In this document: piece by piece, positions 31,247-41,266 of the stretch
How the letters are laid out: each line of letters begins with the position of its first letter
Numbering within the stretch: the stretch's first letter is position 1
NCBI GenBank assembly: GCA_015844335.1
Contig: JADLZL010003559.1
Coordinates: 186,001-250,000 of the forward strand
Length of the DNA stretch: 64,000 bases
Direction of reading: 5' to 3'
From: Chrysopogon serrulatus
Lineage: Eukaryota > Streptophyta > Magnoliopsida > Poales > Poaceae
Program-made: the position numbers and the translations under genes
Notes under the pieces: model-generated
Seen by the model: the letters and a program-made list of their open reading frames with translations, nothing else
Told to the model about the DNA's origin: nothing
Databases searched by the model: none

Positions 31247-32767
31247 CTAATGTTAAAGAGCAAAAATTCCTTTCTTACTGAATGATTATAAACTGCACCA
31301 GATCATTCTGTGTTCAGCGCACTAACTTCTAAAATTTTGCTGTCTCCTACCTAGCTGTGAAGTCAATTTTCTATGACCTTGTGCTTCTTGAAATGTTAAC
31401 GAAATGCTCTACAAAATTGTATTAATATATACTGCATCAGAAGAATTGTAAACCACATCGATCATGAGTAAGTTGGCCACTTGTTGATGCTTCGGTATTT
31501 AGACCAAATACCATCTATTCTTTTTTATCTAGACTTTTAGATTTTGATATTATCTTGGACTTGTTAGAAAGCCTTTGTAAAGTTATCCAGCTTGAACTTG
31601 ATATCATACCAATTTGGTCAGCTCCAGAATGATGATACATAACTCCAATTTCAGCCATCCATAACTCCAATTTCAGCCATCCCTTTGTCCCGACTTTATA
31701 TGTTTTTCTTTTCTTTTTGCTTTTTTTCATCCCTAGAATCTTAAAATTTCTGTGAGCACATCTCATTAGCGCATATGTTAGTCTTAGTGATTTTGTTGTC
31801 ATCCAGCTAATAAATCACCAAAATCAAATAATATCATGCATAGAACACATGATCTTTACAATGTGGTATCTTCGAAAATCAAAAGAACCGAAATAGTACG
31901 TATATGTAGTAGTAAGAAGAACACGTTACCTTTTGTTTCTTTGACTTGAGGTCTTGAGCTTTAGTGTCGTCTAAGTCTACATTTACTATCGTGGCACACA
32001 AATGAATCGACACGCACCAAGCCTTGTGTGCTACGTGCCTAATTCAGACCCTTTCGCAAGTTTCTTTAACATCTGTCTGGTCATTCTGACGAAACTATCC
32101 GCAAGGGATGCAAATGCAATGCAACTATGTTTTCGATTCGAGGCGGCATGTGCTCTGCTAGTCATATGTTAGCAGGTTTTCAAGCTAAAAGGTCCAACAC
32201 GTAGTGTGCACTTGTGTACGCAACTACGCATGCATCATTCTTTAACCTTTAGAAAGTTATCCCAGGTCCAGCTTTCCGACTCGCACACACATTATTTGAG
32301 GTTGCCATGCGTGACCGGTCGTCTTTTTTGAGAAACATGCCTGCGCGGTGTCACAGTCTGATCGAGCGTCCAGAGTTCTGTATATTGGACACGAGAAAGA
32401 GCATTCGTGGGTAAGTGCATATAAAGATGCACCGTACTGTATTAGTTCTTTTTTATGTACTTATATTCATCTCAATCTATATATGTTGGAGCGAATTAGG
32501 ATGAAAAATAGTTTTTTAGTTAGTTTCACCTTAATTCACAGCGACACGTATGGATTGATGTAAATACAAGTAGGCCGCTAAAAAGCATGGGGTCAAAATT
32601 TTGATCGGTGACCACCCGATGAACACGTTGGGCTGGTTGGGTCAGCTATTGCAGAAGTAGTTTTTCTTTAGTTGATTTTCCTATGTTTTGGTCAGGCATT
32701 TTTCTGGACTACATTAGAGTATATCGAGTATGGGTCGATCACTATGATCTGAGTCCATCGATGTTCT
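31245..32767. other. Spacer, no gene recognised
   Basis: AT-rich sequence. A 23-base direct repeat of the CATAACTCCAATTTCAGCCA type occurs at 31637 and 31661. I see no coding, RNA or transposon signature. Confidence 0.4.
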
Positions 32768-33081
32768 GCTGGTTGAGCTTGGGCATGTTTGGTTTCCACT
32801 CTTAAATTTTAGTCCCTATCCAATCGAATATTTGGACATATGTATGAAGCATTAAATATAGTCTAAAAAATATTTTACAAGACGATTTTTTAAAGCCTAA
32901 TTAGTCCATGATTTAATAATGTTGTGCTATAGTAAACATATGCTAATGATAGATTAATTATACTTAATTAATTTGCCTCGCGGAGTACTGACGGAATCTA
33001 TAATTAGTTTTTTTATTGGTATCCGAACACTTCCTTAGATTATTTTTGGGACTATAATCTACTTAAACAAGAACCTTGTTG
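32768..33081. mobile_element. MITE with GGGCATGTTTGG-like ends
   Basis: The left end GGGCATGTTTGGTTTCCA runs into TTTTAGTCCCTAT, and the right end contains the inverse GGGACTATAATCTACTTAAA CAAG. The interior (ATGTATGAAGCATTAAATAT, GCCTAATTAGTCCATGAT) is a common grass MITE core and also resembles the element at 50365-50607. The ends are ragged and I could not define the duplication. Confidence 0.5.
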
Positions 33082-34387
33082 AATCTTCGTCGTCACTGCA
33101 TGCTTTTTTTGAAAGCACTACAGAGGAAAATGCTGGGTCTATCAAAAGCAATAAGCTTATTTTCTCTTATATTTCACTTATATAGGTTTCATATGTGTGC
33201 CCTGTCACTGTCAGTATACCATTGTTTGTGAAATTTTGTTCTGGCTAGTGTTCGGGGTTTTGCGGGCACGCCAAGTCTCGTAGGATTAAGACAGGCTGAG
33301 GAATGTTTTTTTCCTGTCCTCTTTTCCACGACGACGTGCATTTGGCTTGACGTAGGGGGGGGACGGACGAAGTCGTCGTCGATCGTACTTCCATTCCAAG
33401 TCATATGATCTGTCAATCCGGTCAGGAAGTACCGGAAAGAAATTGTGCTACGGTGTCGCATATGAGCGATCCTGTGTGCGGCAGCGGCACCATGAGCTCT
33501 GCGACAGTCCCATAAATTTTTTCTCCGGAATCGATGGACCACCGTGCCCGGTAGTTTGCATGCATATGTTCTCAGTTGCCAGCAGGATACGCACCTACCA
33601 TGAGGTACTCCTTCCCGAAGAAGACTGCAGAAGTGCAGAACCGCATGCAGCGACTCCCTAGCAGCCGTGGCCAGGAAGGTTATCAGTAGTATTATCAGAA
33701 GTATCTCCATCCCTATCCTAGAATCTTACGAAATTACACTCTCTGTCCCTTTCTAACAATCGCTCTCTCTTTCTGAGAAATCATACATAAACTATTAATA
33801 CTTATAAAACTAATATATATAAATGGCTTTTTAAATAAATTAATTTGTGATAAAATACAGCTTAAAGTTAAGGGACTTTGAAAGTAGAGGCTTAAGCATT
33901 CATTCATGCCTCTATTTTGAAGCAAAATGATGGTTTTGCTCTTAATTGTTTTCTAAACTTTATGATTTTACCCCTATTTTTTGAATTAAAGGAAGAGTCT
34001 ACCCCTATTCTATGAAGTCCAATTAACGGTATCAACTTTTGGGTGAATAGACGAGTTTGCACATGATGAACTTTGTGATTTTACCCCTATTTCATGATTG
34101 AAGTGTTGACGGATTTGATAGGGATGTCGGCAACACTATTAGATACAAATTTATGCATTCATTTAAGGATTATAAATCTATGCATTTTTTGTCAAATTTT
34201 GCAAAAAGAATAGACAACACTTATGCCAAAATTCAGACAACAACACAATTTATTGGCACGCAACTTGCATGTAATCATCAAAACAAGAGATCATGGTAAT
34301 ATTCGCGTACGTATCACATTAATGTCTAGATCACATTAATCTCAAATCGCCATACTTTGCTTGTCCCAATTTGATGTTGGGTCCCTA
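33082..34387. other. Spacer, no gene recognised
   Basis: A 173-codon minus-strand frame at 33710-33189 has no recognisable domain and is interrupted in composition by AT-rich patches. I treat it as chance. The rest is AT-rich. Confidence 0.4.
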
Positions 34388-34518
34388 AGGCTCCATTTGG
34401 TTCTACGGGAATGGGGGCGTTCCGTGCCCGGAACAGTTCCTGCCATATATAAATTCGTGAAGAACTCGCATGGCTGGGAATTGTTCCGGCCTTGAAACTA
34501 TAGAACCGAACAGAGCCC
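34388..34518. mobile_element. Short MITE with GGCTCCATTTGGTTC ends
   Basis: The inverted ends read GGCTCCATTTGGTTC and, from the right, GGGCTCTGTTCGGTTC. The interior has GGAATGGGGGCGTTCC. An element of the same design lies at 39557-39695. Confidence 0.55.
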
Positions 34519-35800
34519 AAATAAGATGCAGAAGCTAATCAATATGCAAAAATCCTTTACTAGCATTAGATCCACGCCTCTACCATTAACACTAGATCTA
34601 AGAAGATATTTAGGTCTTTGGATGCAAGATTTCTTCCTGTCTCTAGAAACAAACCATGTCATGTGCACAGGCATCATGAGCTTGAGGAGGCAGAGGCAAC
34701 ACGGTGCCTTCTGCTTGTGCTGCTTGTGGCCAACGCGTGAGGGTGCAACCAGCTGTTCAGCGCATCCACCGGCGTAGCCACCTTTAGGGGTGCCGCACCA
34801 CTGGATCTCTTGCATTTTCTTGCCTTCCAAATTTTTCAAGTGATAATAAAGGAGAGACTTTTGATCACTTTCCGAGACCCTCTTGCTTCTTTGTGATATT
34901 TGTCCACCATTCTTGCACTTTCTTGCACTGTTGTTCTTGTCGGCTAGTTTAGGGTCGCAAGCTCGGTTCACCGGTACATTCCGCAGAGAGGTTCTAAGAT
35001 CCTCATGGTGTATTTCCAGTCTACAAGGAATAATATATGTAGTATGTTGTCTCAGCAGTTTTTCTGCGCAGCGGAGAAATCAAGCAGCCCATACTCTCAT
35101 TTGAATGACGATTCAGGAAAGAAAATTTACATTTTGATGGCGCCCAAGTTTCCAGATGGAGTGGATATGGGGGGCCTTTCCGCTTCAACTTTCTTACGAT
35201 TGTGTCTTGCTAATTTGTTTTGCAGTCGTATTAAGATTCCATAAATATTTATAAATTTATATAGATGAGCACCCGTGATTGCACTGCTGATGATTTCTAG
35301 TCTTTTGACCCTACTTGTTAGTGACTCATACTTAGATAGGTCGAATAACTATTATTACTAATAAAGTTGTGGCAAACAAAATTCTTCACCACGTTAATTA
35401 GATATAAGTTTTGGCAACAGATCTGGCAACCTTTTGGAATCATCATCATCGAAATAGTCCTTACATTTGCGACAAGTTCAAATGTTGCAGGAAAAATGGA
35501 AAATAACGGGCAGCTTGCATGCACCTTATAGACAGAGGGGAGACGAGCGCGGAATGTTGCACACCAATTTTTTTTCTCTGTTTTCCCCTTTTATTAATAT
35601 ATATATACTACCTTCATTAATTCACAATAATGTTTCCTAGTACCGGAATGCCCTTCATTACTGAATAATTAGTCACATACATACACCACAAGCATATATT
35701 CCTTTTTCACATGAGAAAAATCGATCAGTAACACGCATGTTTACTTGTAGTTCTCCACGATACTGTCCTTCGATTGCATGATTACGCAAGTGCATAGTAA
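34519..35800. other. Spacer, no gene recognised
   Basis: A minus-strand frame of about 150 codons (34971-34519) is open but matches nothing I know. The rest is AT-rich and leads into the 3' side of gene copy C. Confidence 0.4.
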
Positions 35801-35805
35801 TCATG

Positions 35806-36177
35806 TCACCAGTCGCCGCCGGTAGGAGCAAGGAACAGTGCATAGAATCCCCCGACCACCGTGGCCGCGCCCATCAGATACACGCCGGCCGACACGGGCC
35901 ACGACGGCATGAGCGCCGAGACCCGCCAGGAGAACATGGCCGTGAGCAGCGTCGTGGCGATCCAGACGCCAGCCTTGGCCCGTCCCTTGGCAGCGGAGCC
36001 TGTCGGCGACGTCTCGAACCGCCGCAGGCAATAGAAGAGGAGGATGAGGGTGGCGTACGACGTGGCGGCGAAGGCCGTCGCGGCAGCGTCGTCGTCCGCG
36101 CGAGACCGGCGGATCGCCAGGATCGTGTTGCCGGTGAGCAGGAAGAACCCCAGGCTCGTCGCCGCTGACGACGCCAT
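35806..36177 (-). CDS. Small four-helix membrane protein, copy C (intact)
   Basis: A single-exon gene of 123 residues on the minus strand starts at the ATG at 36177. Four hydrophobic segments can be seen: about residues 5-22, 33-50, 68-85 and 93-113. They are linked by short loops, with a basic LRRFETSP motif after helix 2 and a charged KGRAKAGVW before helix 3. Other landmarks shared with copies A, B, D, E and F are NTILAI (NSALAI elsewhere), TTLLTAMFSWRVSALMP and GGFYALF. I believe this is the grass family carried in databases as DUF6490; its function is unknown to me, and the helices suggest a membrane location. GC at third positions is very high. TATA-like sequence lies near 36280. It is the only intact minus-strand copy. 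Confidence 0.82.
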   Translation of the reverse strand: MASSAATSLGFFLLTGNTILAIRRSRADDDAAATAFAATSYATLILLFYCLRRFETSPTGSAAKGRAKAGVWIATTLLTAMFSWRVSALMPSWPVSAGVYLMGAATVVGGFYALFLAPTGGDW

Positions 36178-36534
36178 ATATATATGTATATGCCGCTCGT
36201 CGCCGCGCAGGGGCAGTAACGTGTGCTAGCTTCTCTGACTTTGCGAGTCTATATGAATGTCGAATGAATGTGTCGTATATATATGGGGCAGCTATATACA
36301 TATCCGTACGTTACTTATGGGAAACCGATGCCGTGGGCGGATAACAACACGCTAAGCTGACCGCGTCGTTCGCCTGAATACGTACGTAAGCTTTGCATCT
36401 ACTTTTCCTCCTATAATATAAAATAATAAAATTCATATTCTAGGTTCGCCTAGTAGCTAGATTTTTGTAAGTCAGTAGTATTTTCGAACTTTGACCAGGC
36501 CAATAACTAACCATCGGTATTTATAATAAAATTA

Positions 36535-36765
36535 CTCCATCCGTTCTAAATTATAGTTCATTTAACTTTTTTAACTCTAAATTTAACCACTCCTCTTATT
36601 TTTAAAAAAAATATAGAAAATATCATATTTTTGTTGTGATTTATTTTATTAATAGAAGTTCTTAAAAAACTTAAATTTGACTATTTTTATACAAATTTTT
36701 AAATAAAATAAATGGTCAAATTTTAGGTAAAAAATCAAATAAACTATAATTTAGAACGGATGGAG
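36535..36765. mobile_element. Stowaway MITE
   Basis: The inverted ends read CTCCATCCGTTCTAAATTATAG on the left and the same from the right, with TA on both sides (36533-36534 and 36766-36767). It is 231 bp and AT-rich. The ends match those of mariner elements such as the one at 19663. Confidence 0.9.
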
Positions 36766-37298
36766 TACAACAAAAGATCCACGTTAAGAGATTCATTGTG
36801 TGAAAGCCATTTTCATAATATCTAGTCTTAAAAAAATTTAATCGACAAAAATTCTAAGAACTGAAGCTTTTAGAGACAGATGAAGTATTTTGTAATCGGC
36901 CAGACAAAATATAGAAACAATCCCTAGCTAGGCCTAGCAAATCGAAAGTCAATATAGAAAATTGTCTGTAAACATAAAGAATCACTCCTTTGTTTTTTAA
37001 TAAGAGCAACAAACATATATATAAACTGTGTTTAATTGTCTGTTCGATTGAGGAATTTCGGTCGTACATCATATAGCTTCAACATGAAGAAAGTTTTTTT
37101 TTCTTAATGCTGTTTCTCCTTCTGCGTTTAATTTATTTCCTTTTAGAAAAAGCTCGCGTTCTCATTTAGTACCTCAAACCCTTTTTTGGCATCTTTATTA
37201 GTTGTACCTGCAGTGATCTTGCCTGGAAAGTTCACAACAAGAGTGACGAAATCCTGAGACCGCCCATATATAGTGACATAGCAGCCAGAGCTACTAAA
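36766..37298. other. Spacer, no feature recognised
   Basis: AT-rich sequence between the Stowaway MITE and the Mutator-like element. Nothing further is seen. Confidence 0.4.
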
Positions 37299-37307
37299 CC
37301 CGGCTGT

Positions 37308-37890
37308 GGATTTTTTATATATTTTAATCCTTTTTTAATTAATATTTCAAAAATAACCGCACCCAAAAAAAAAATATTTGCACGACATAGCCCTTTTGGT
37401 CGCGCCAACGTCCGTGGCGCGACCAAACAACGTTGTCGCGCCACATGCATTGGCGCGACAGTATTGTCCTGTCGCGCCCGCCGGAACGGCGCGACAAGAC
37501 TGAATTTTCAAAAAATCATAACTCATCAATACTACGTCGGATGGAGATGATTTTTATATGAAAATTGTAGCTCTCGACGAGATCTACAACTTTCTAGTTT
37601 TGAGTTTTTTCATTTGAAGCCGTTAGGATGCTCAAAAAAATTATATAAAGTTTCAGCACCAAAATAATCGCGTATTAGCGCTTGATTTTCAAAAAATCAT
37701 AACTCTTCAATACTACGTCGGATGGAGATGATTTTTATATGAAAATTGTAGCTCTCGACGAGATCTACAACTTTCTTGTTTTGAGTTTTTTCATTTGAAG
37801 CCGTTAAGATGCTCAAAAAATTATATAAAATTTCAGCACCAAAATAATCGCGTATTAGCGCTTTTGTCGCGTCATACAAATAATATCTTT
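37308..37890 (+). repeat. Left inverted arm of the Pack-MULE-like element
   Basis: It contains palindromes such as GTCGCGCCACATGCATTGGC and two tandem units (37504-37684 and 37690-37862), each with GAGATCTACAACTTTCT and ATAATCGCGTATTAGCGCTT. Confidence 0.8.
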
Positions 37891-38059
37891 TTGTATGGAT
37901 TTAAATGAAAATACTTTTTTATACAAAAATTGTAGCTCTCAATGAGACCTACTACTTTGTAGTTTTGAGTTTTTATATTTGAGGTCATTAAAAGCTCGGG
38001 GAAATAATATAGCATATTCGTGTTGAAAACTTATATTATTTTCTTGAGTATTAACTCGG

Positions 38060-38672
38060 CTTCAACTCGATGGCATATACGCTAGCGGCACCGCCCAGCA
38101 ACAGGGCCGTCGGCACCGTCCTCCCCACGGATGCCGGCGACGGCGGGCAGCTGCACCCGCCTACGCAGCTCCTTGGCTTCCTGCGCACCGTGGGGCGGCC
38201 AAGCAGCAAAGCGAACCAGCTCTTCGTCGCCGCCGTCACGCCACCGCCAATGCCAAGATCTCCCACGTCGACCTCAAGCTCGTAGGCGTGGCGACGGCGC
38301 GACGGTCGCGCGGCTGGACAGGCAAGGCAACGGCCCCTTCGGGCGTGACCGGGCGGCCTCCTCTGCCTCATCGGCACGCAGGCGGCACGACCCGTCGTCG
38401 GCGTGCTTTCGACCCGCCACGGGCGACGTCACCGGCATCCCGGCGTGCGCGAGTGGCAACGAGGCTTCGTCGGACGTACGTGTTCGGGCACGTCCCCATA
38501 ACGGGGAGCACAAGATCCTCAGCGTCTACGCCGCCGCCCACGGCGGCGTCCGGCATGGCGGGCGCCGACCGAGCACAAGCAGTCCTACGAGATCCTCACC
38601 CTGGGCAGCGAGCAGCAGCGGTGGAGGCCGGCGCCGAGCCCCTCCAGTGCACGTCGACACGTTGATCGCCCA
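38060..38672 (+). pseudogene. Captured fragment resembling an F-box-associated domain
   Basis: The GC-rich insert reads, in more than one phase, like pieces of the F-box-associated domain of plant F-box proteins: FRPATGDVT near 38405, then GEHKILSVYAAAHGG near 38500, then KQSYEILTLGSEQQRW near 38580. In that family these correspond to the NPATG, HKVL and YEVLTLGS-WR landmarks, in this order. The upstream part (PPSNRAVGTVLP to LFVAAVTP) is not recognised. Phase changes between the pieces show it is not a working gene. The identification rests on short motifs and could be wrong. Confidence 0.45.
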
Positions 38673-39312
38673 GCACAAGATATTATTTGTATGACGCGAC
38701 AAGCGCTAATACGCGATTATTTTGGTCTTTGAAACTTTATATAATTTTTTGAGCATCTTAACGGCTTCAAATAAAAAAAACTCAAAACAAGAAAATTGTA
38801 GATCTCGTCGAGAGCTACAATTTTCATATAAAAAAATCATCTCCATCCGACATAGTATTGAAGAGTTATGATTTTTGAAAATCAAGCGCTAATACGCGAT
38901 TATTATGGTGCTGAAACTTTATATAATTTTTTGAGTATCTTAACGGCCTCAAATGAAAAAAAACTCAAAACTAGAAAGTTGTAGATCTCGTCGAGAGCTA
39001 CAATTTTCATATAAAAATCATCTCCATCCGATGTAGTATTGAAGAGTTATGATTTTTTAAAAAATTCAGTCTTGTCGCGCCGTTCCGGCTGGCGCGACAA
39101 GACAAGCATCGTCGCGCCAATGCATGTGGCGCGACAAGCTTTTTTCCACGTCGGAAACGGCGTCCAAAGTGCCGTATCTTGCCGCGCCAATGCATGTGGC
39201 GCGACAACGTTGTTTGGTAGCGACCAAAAGGGCTATGTCGTGCAAATATTTTTTTGGTGCGGTTATTTTTGGAATATTAATTAAAAAAAGGATTAAAATA
39301 TATAAAAAATCC
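38673..39312 (-). repeat. Right inverted arm of the Pack-MULE-like element
   Basis: The inverse of 37308-37890, with the same two tandem units and GCGCGAC palindromes. It is somewhat longer because of additional GGCGCGAC repeats at 39110-39220. Confidence 0.8.
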
Positions 39313-39556
39313 CCCGGCTGCATGTGCTCCGGTCTGCATCCAGATCCTTGCGAGTATTATCTTCGCAGAGCGTCAGTCAGAGAGACTTTACAGAAGGTAT
39401 GACTCTTCATGTGACAACAGAAGGAAACTAATATTCAAGGCGGAAGCCTTCCCAATTTAATTGGTTAGCAAATTTCTACCAGCTTTGTTAGTCAGAAGAA
39501 ACAACGACTCGTCAGGGCAGAAACATTCTCGGTTAGACTGGTTAGCAAATTTCTAT

Positions 39557-39695
39557 ATGCCTCGTTCGGTTTTGCTGGAATGGGCCAGGAATGGGGCAGG
39601 AACTATTCCGGGTTGATCAAAATTATGCAAATTAATGAACGGTTTCCGGTGGGATTGGTTCCAGGGCTCCATTCCCTGACAACCAAACGGAGCCT
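39557..39695. mobile_element. Short MITE with GGCTCCGTTTGGTT-like ends
   Basis: The left end GCCTCGTTCGGTTTTGCTGG and the right end, inverted, GGCTCCGTTTGGTTGTC match imperfectly. The interior GGAATGGGGCAGGAACTATT and GGTTCCAGGGCTCCATTCC echo the element at 34388-34518. Confidence 0.6.
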
Positions 39696-41098
39696 TAGCT
39701 GGAAACATTCTGGCTTGTTGCAGGTCGAAACAAATAAGTCCTAAAAGTGGTGTAGTCGATCTATTCTTCTACTATATGTTTAGTGAAAAGTTGAATTAAA
39801 ATACGGGTTTTGCTACGGTAACCTTGCACGAGGTAAGATCTAAAAAAAACAGCCCATGTTTTTTCAAAAATAAATGGAAATTTTAATAAATTAATGGTCG
39901 ACCTTACGTGCCGTACGTAGTACGTGGTATCTGGAGGCGTGTCACCGAGTACATCTGCATGCACAGCACAGTGACGTCGACCAGTCGACCCGTGCTGAAG
40001 CCTGAAGGATGGTGATGACGCGGGAATTTCCGGACAGAGAGCGACACGACGACGACTCGACGAGACCACCTTGTCGTCTGGTACTTGGGTCAGTCTCGGT
40101 CCTCCCGACCCACGTTGGTCTAGAACAATGGGCGTTGGGGAATGTGGGGATCCAGTGGGTGTTTGATCCATGAGAAAATTTGCACGTGTCATATACCTTA
40201 ACTTAGAGGACTAAATATAAATTAATTATAAAATTAATTATATAAGAATATAGTAATTAAAGAGATAAATATTTATAATTAGCTTATATTTAATACTTAT
40301 AATTGGTATCTAAAGATTTGATGTGACAGGATAAAACTTTTGTCTAAAGAAAAATAAATAAATACCTCATAGAATATTACTAGAATCAAATAAGTGGTAA
40401 TTATAAAGAAAAAAGAGTAAAATGCGCCCTAGGTTCTTAAACTTTTAGTGCTTTCCCATGTACGTTTTTAAACTAAAAAAAAGACTATCCGGATCCCTAA
40501 ACTACTGACGTTGTGCACCAAAGGTCTAAAGCCTGCCACATCAGCGCCAACATCTGACGTGGCGGTATACCACGGTGGCAGCTCGACTTGGTCTGTGGCC
40601 GTGCTAACTTCCAAAACAAACCTTGTTCTCTTTATCTTTCCCAGTCTTGAGTCTTTGCACATGCATGGACACCTCACGGGGCGTTCACCATGCATGCATG
40701 CATGTAGCGCGCCAGCGCGTGACGGTGTGGGGACGTGTCGACGTGCATGAGCTGTGCTAAACACGTGAGGACTCCGGCTCCAGTACCTAAGCTGTACTCC
40801 AAACGCATGATATGTGCCTGTGCTCTAAACGCGGGAGACGCTGCTGGAACCTACAGGAGCTCTGGTACCCGACCCTCGTCACTGGAACCTGCAGAGGCTC
40901 CCGTCCTCGATCCTGCGTCGTGCCTCGCAGCCAAGCTGCAGGTTGCGGCAGGCGCGTCTTCCTGGTCATTGCGCTGAGCAGGAGGCCGCCGTCGCCCAAG
41001 CATACCACACACGGCGCTGACCTGCAGCTCGGCCGTTGGGGACTTATATCTGCACACAATGTCACTAAGTTTTGGTTCGTCATTTGCCGCCAAGCTGC
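39696..41098. other. Spacer, no gene recognised
   Basis: AT-rich sequence, more GC-rich beyond about 40550. Open frames of 98-143 codons overlap on both strands with no domain resemblance. A CATGCATGCATGCATG run lies at 40690. Confidence 0.35.
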
Positions 41099-41106
41099 AT
41101 GTTGCA

Positions 41107-41258
41107 TAGAGGTGCAAAGGGGTAACCTTTAGGTGCACCTCCAAACCTTATTAGTTCAAATATTTATACTATTTCTTTAAAAATTTTGAAAAGTAATATA
41201 AATATTTGAACTAACGAGGTTTGGAGGTGCACCTAAAGGTTACCCCTTTGCACCTCTA
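41107..41258. mobile_element. Palindromic hAT-type MITE
   Basis: The two halves are near-perfect inverted copies starting TAGAGGTGCAAAGGGGTAAC, with about 67 bp per arm and a short loop. A perfect 8-bp duplication ATGTTGCA flanks it (41099-41106 and 41259-41266). The 8-bp duplication and TAGNG start fit the hAT superfamily. A transcript would fold into one long hairpin. Confidence 0.85.
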
Positions 41259-41266
41259 ATGTTGCA

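Larger units (their letters stand above)
37308..39312. mobile_element. Pack-MULE-like element with long inverted arms and a captured gene fragment
   Basis: The ends are long inverted repeats starting GGATTTTTTATATATTTTAA. They are flanked by a 9-bp duplication CCCGGCTGT (37299-37307) and CCCGGCTGC (39313-39321), one mismatch apart. The arms run 37308-37890 and 38673-39312. They contain GTCGCGCCANNNNNTGGCGCGAC-type palindromes and two tandem units of about 180 bp. The GC-rich centre (38060-38672) does not belong to the repeats and looks like a host gene fragment. A 9-bp duplication, long inverted ends and captured coding sequence are the definition of a Pack-MULE. Confidence 0.78.

Noticed and set aside
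33189..33710. A 173-codon minus-strand frame
   Set aside because: It starts with a hydrophobic stretch but shows no domain, no codon bias like the host genes and no neighbours supporting it.
38131..38694. A 187-codon plus-strand frame across the Pack-MULE insert
   Set aside because: The F-box-associated-like motifs lie in different phases and this frame is a GC-rich shadow running into the inverted arm.
37504..39062. CRISPR-like array from the evenly spaced repeats in the inverted arms
   Set aside because: Units are about 180 bp, imperfect, without unique spacers, and this is a plant genome; they are transposon subrepeats.
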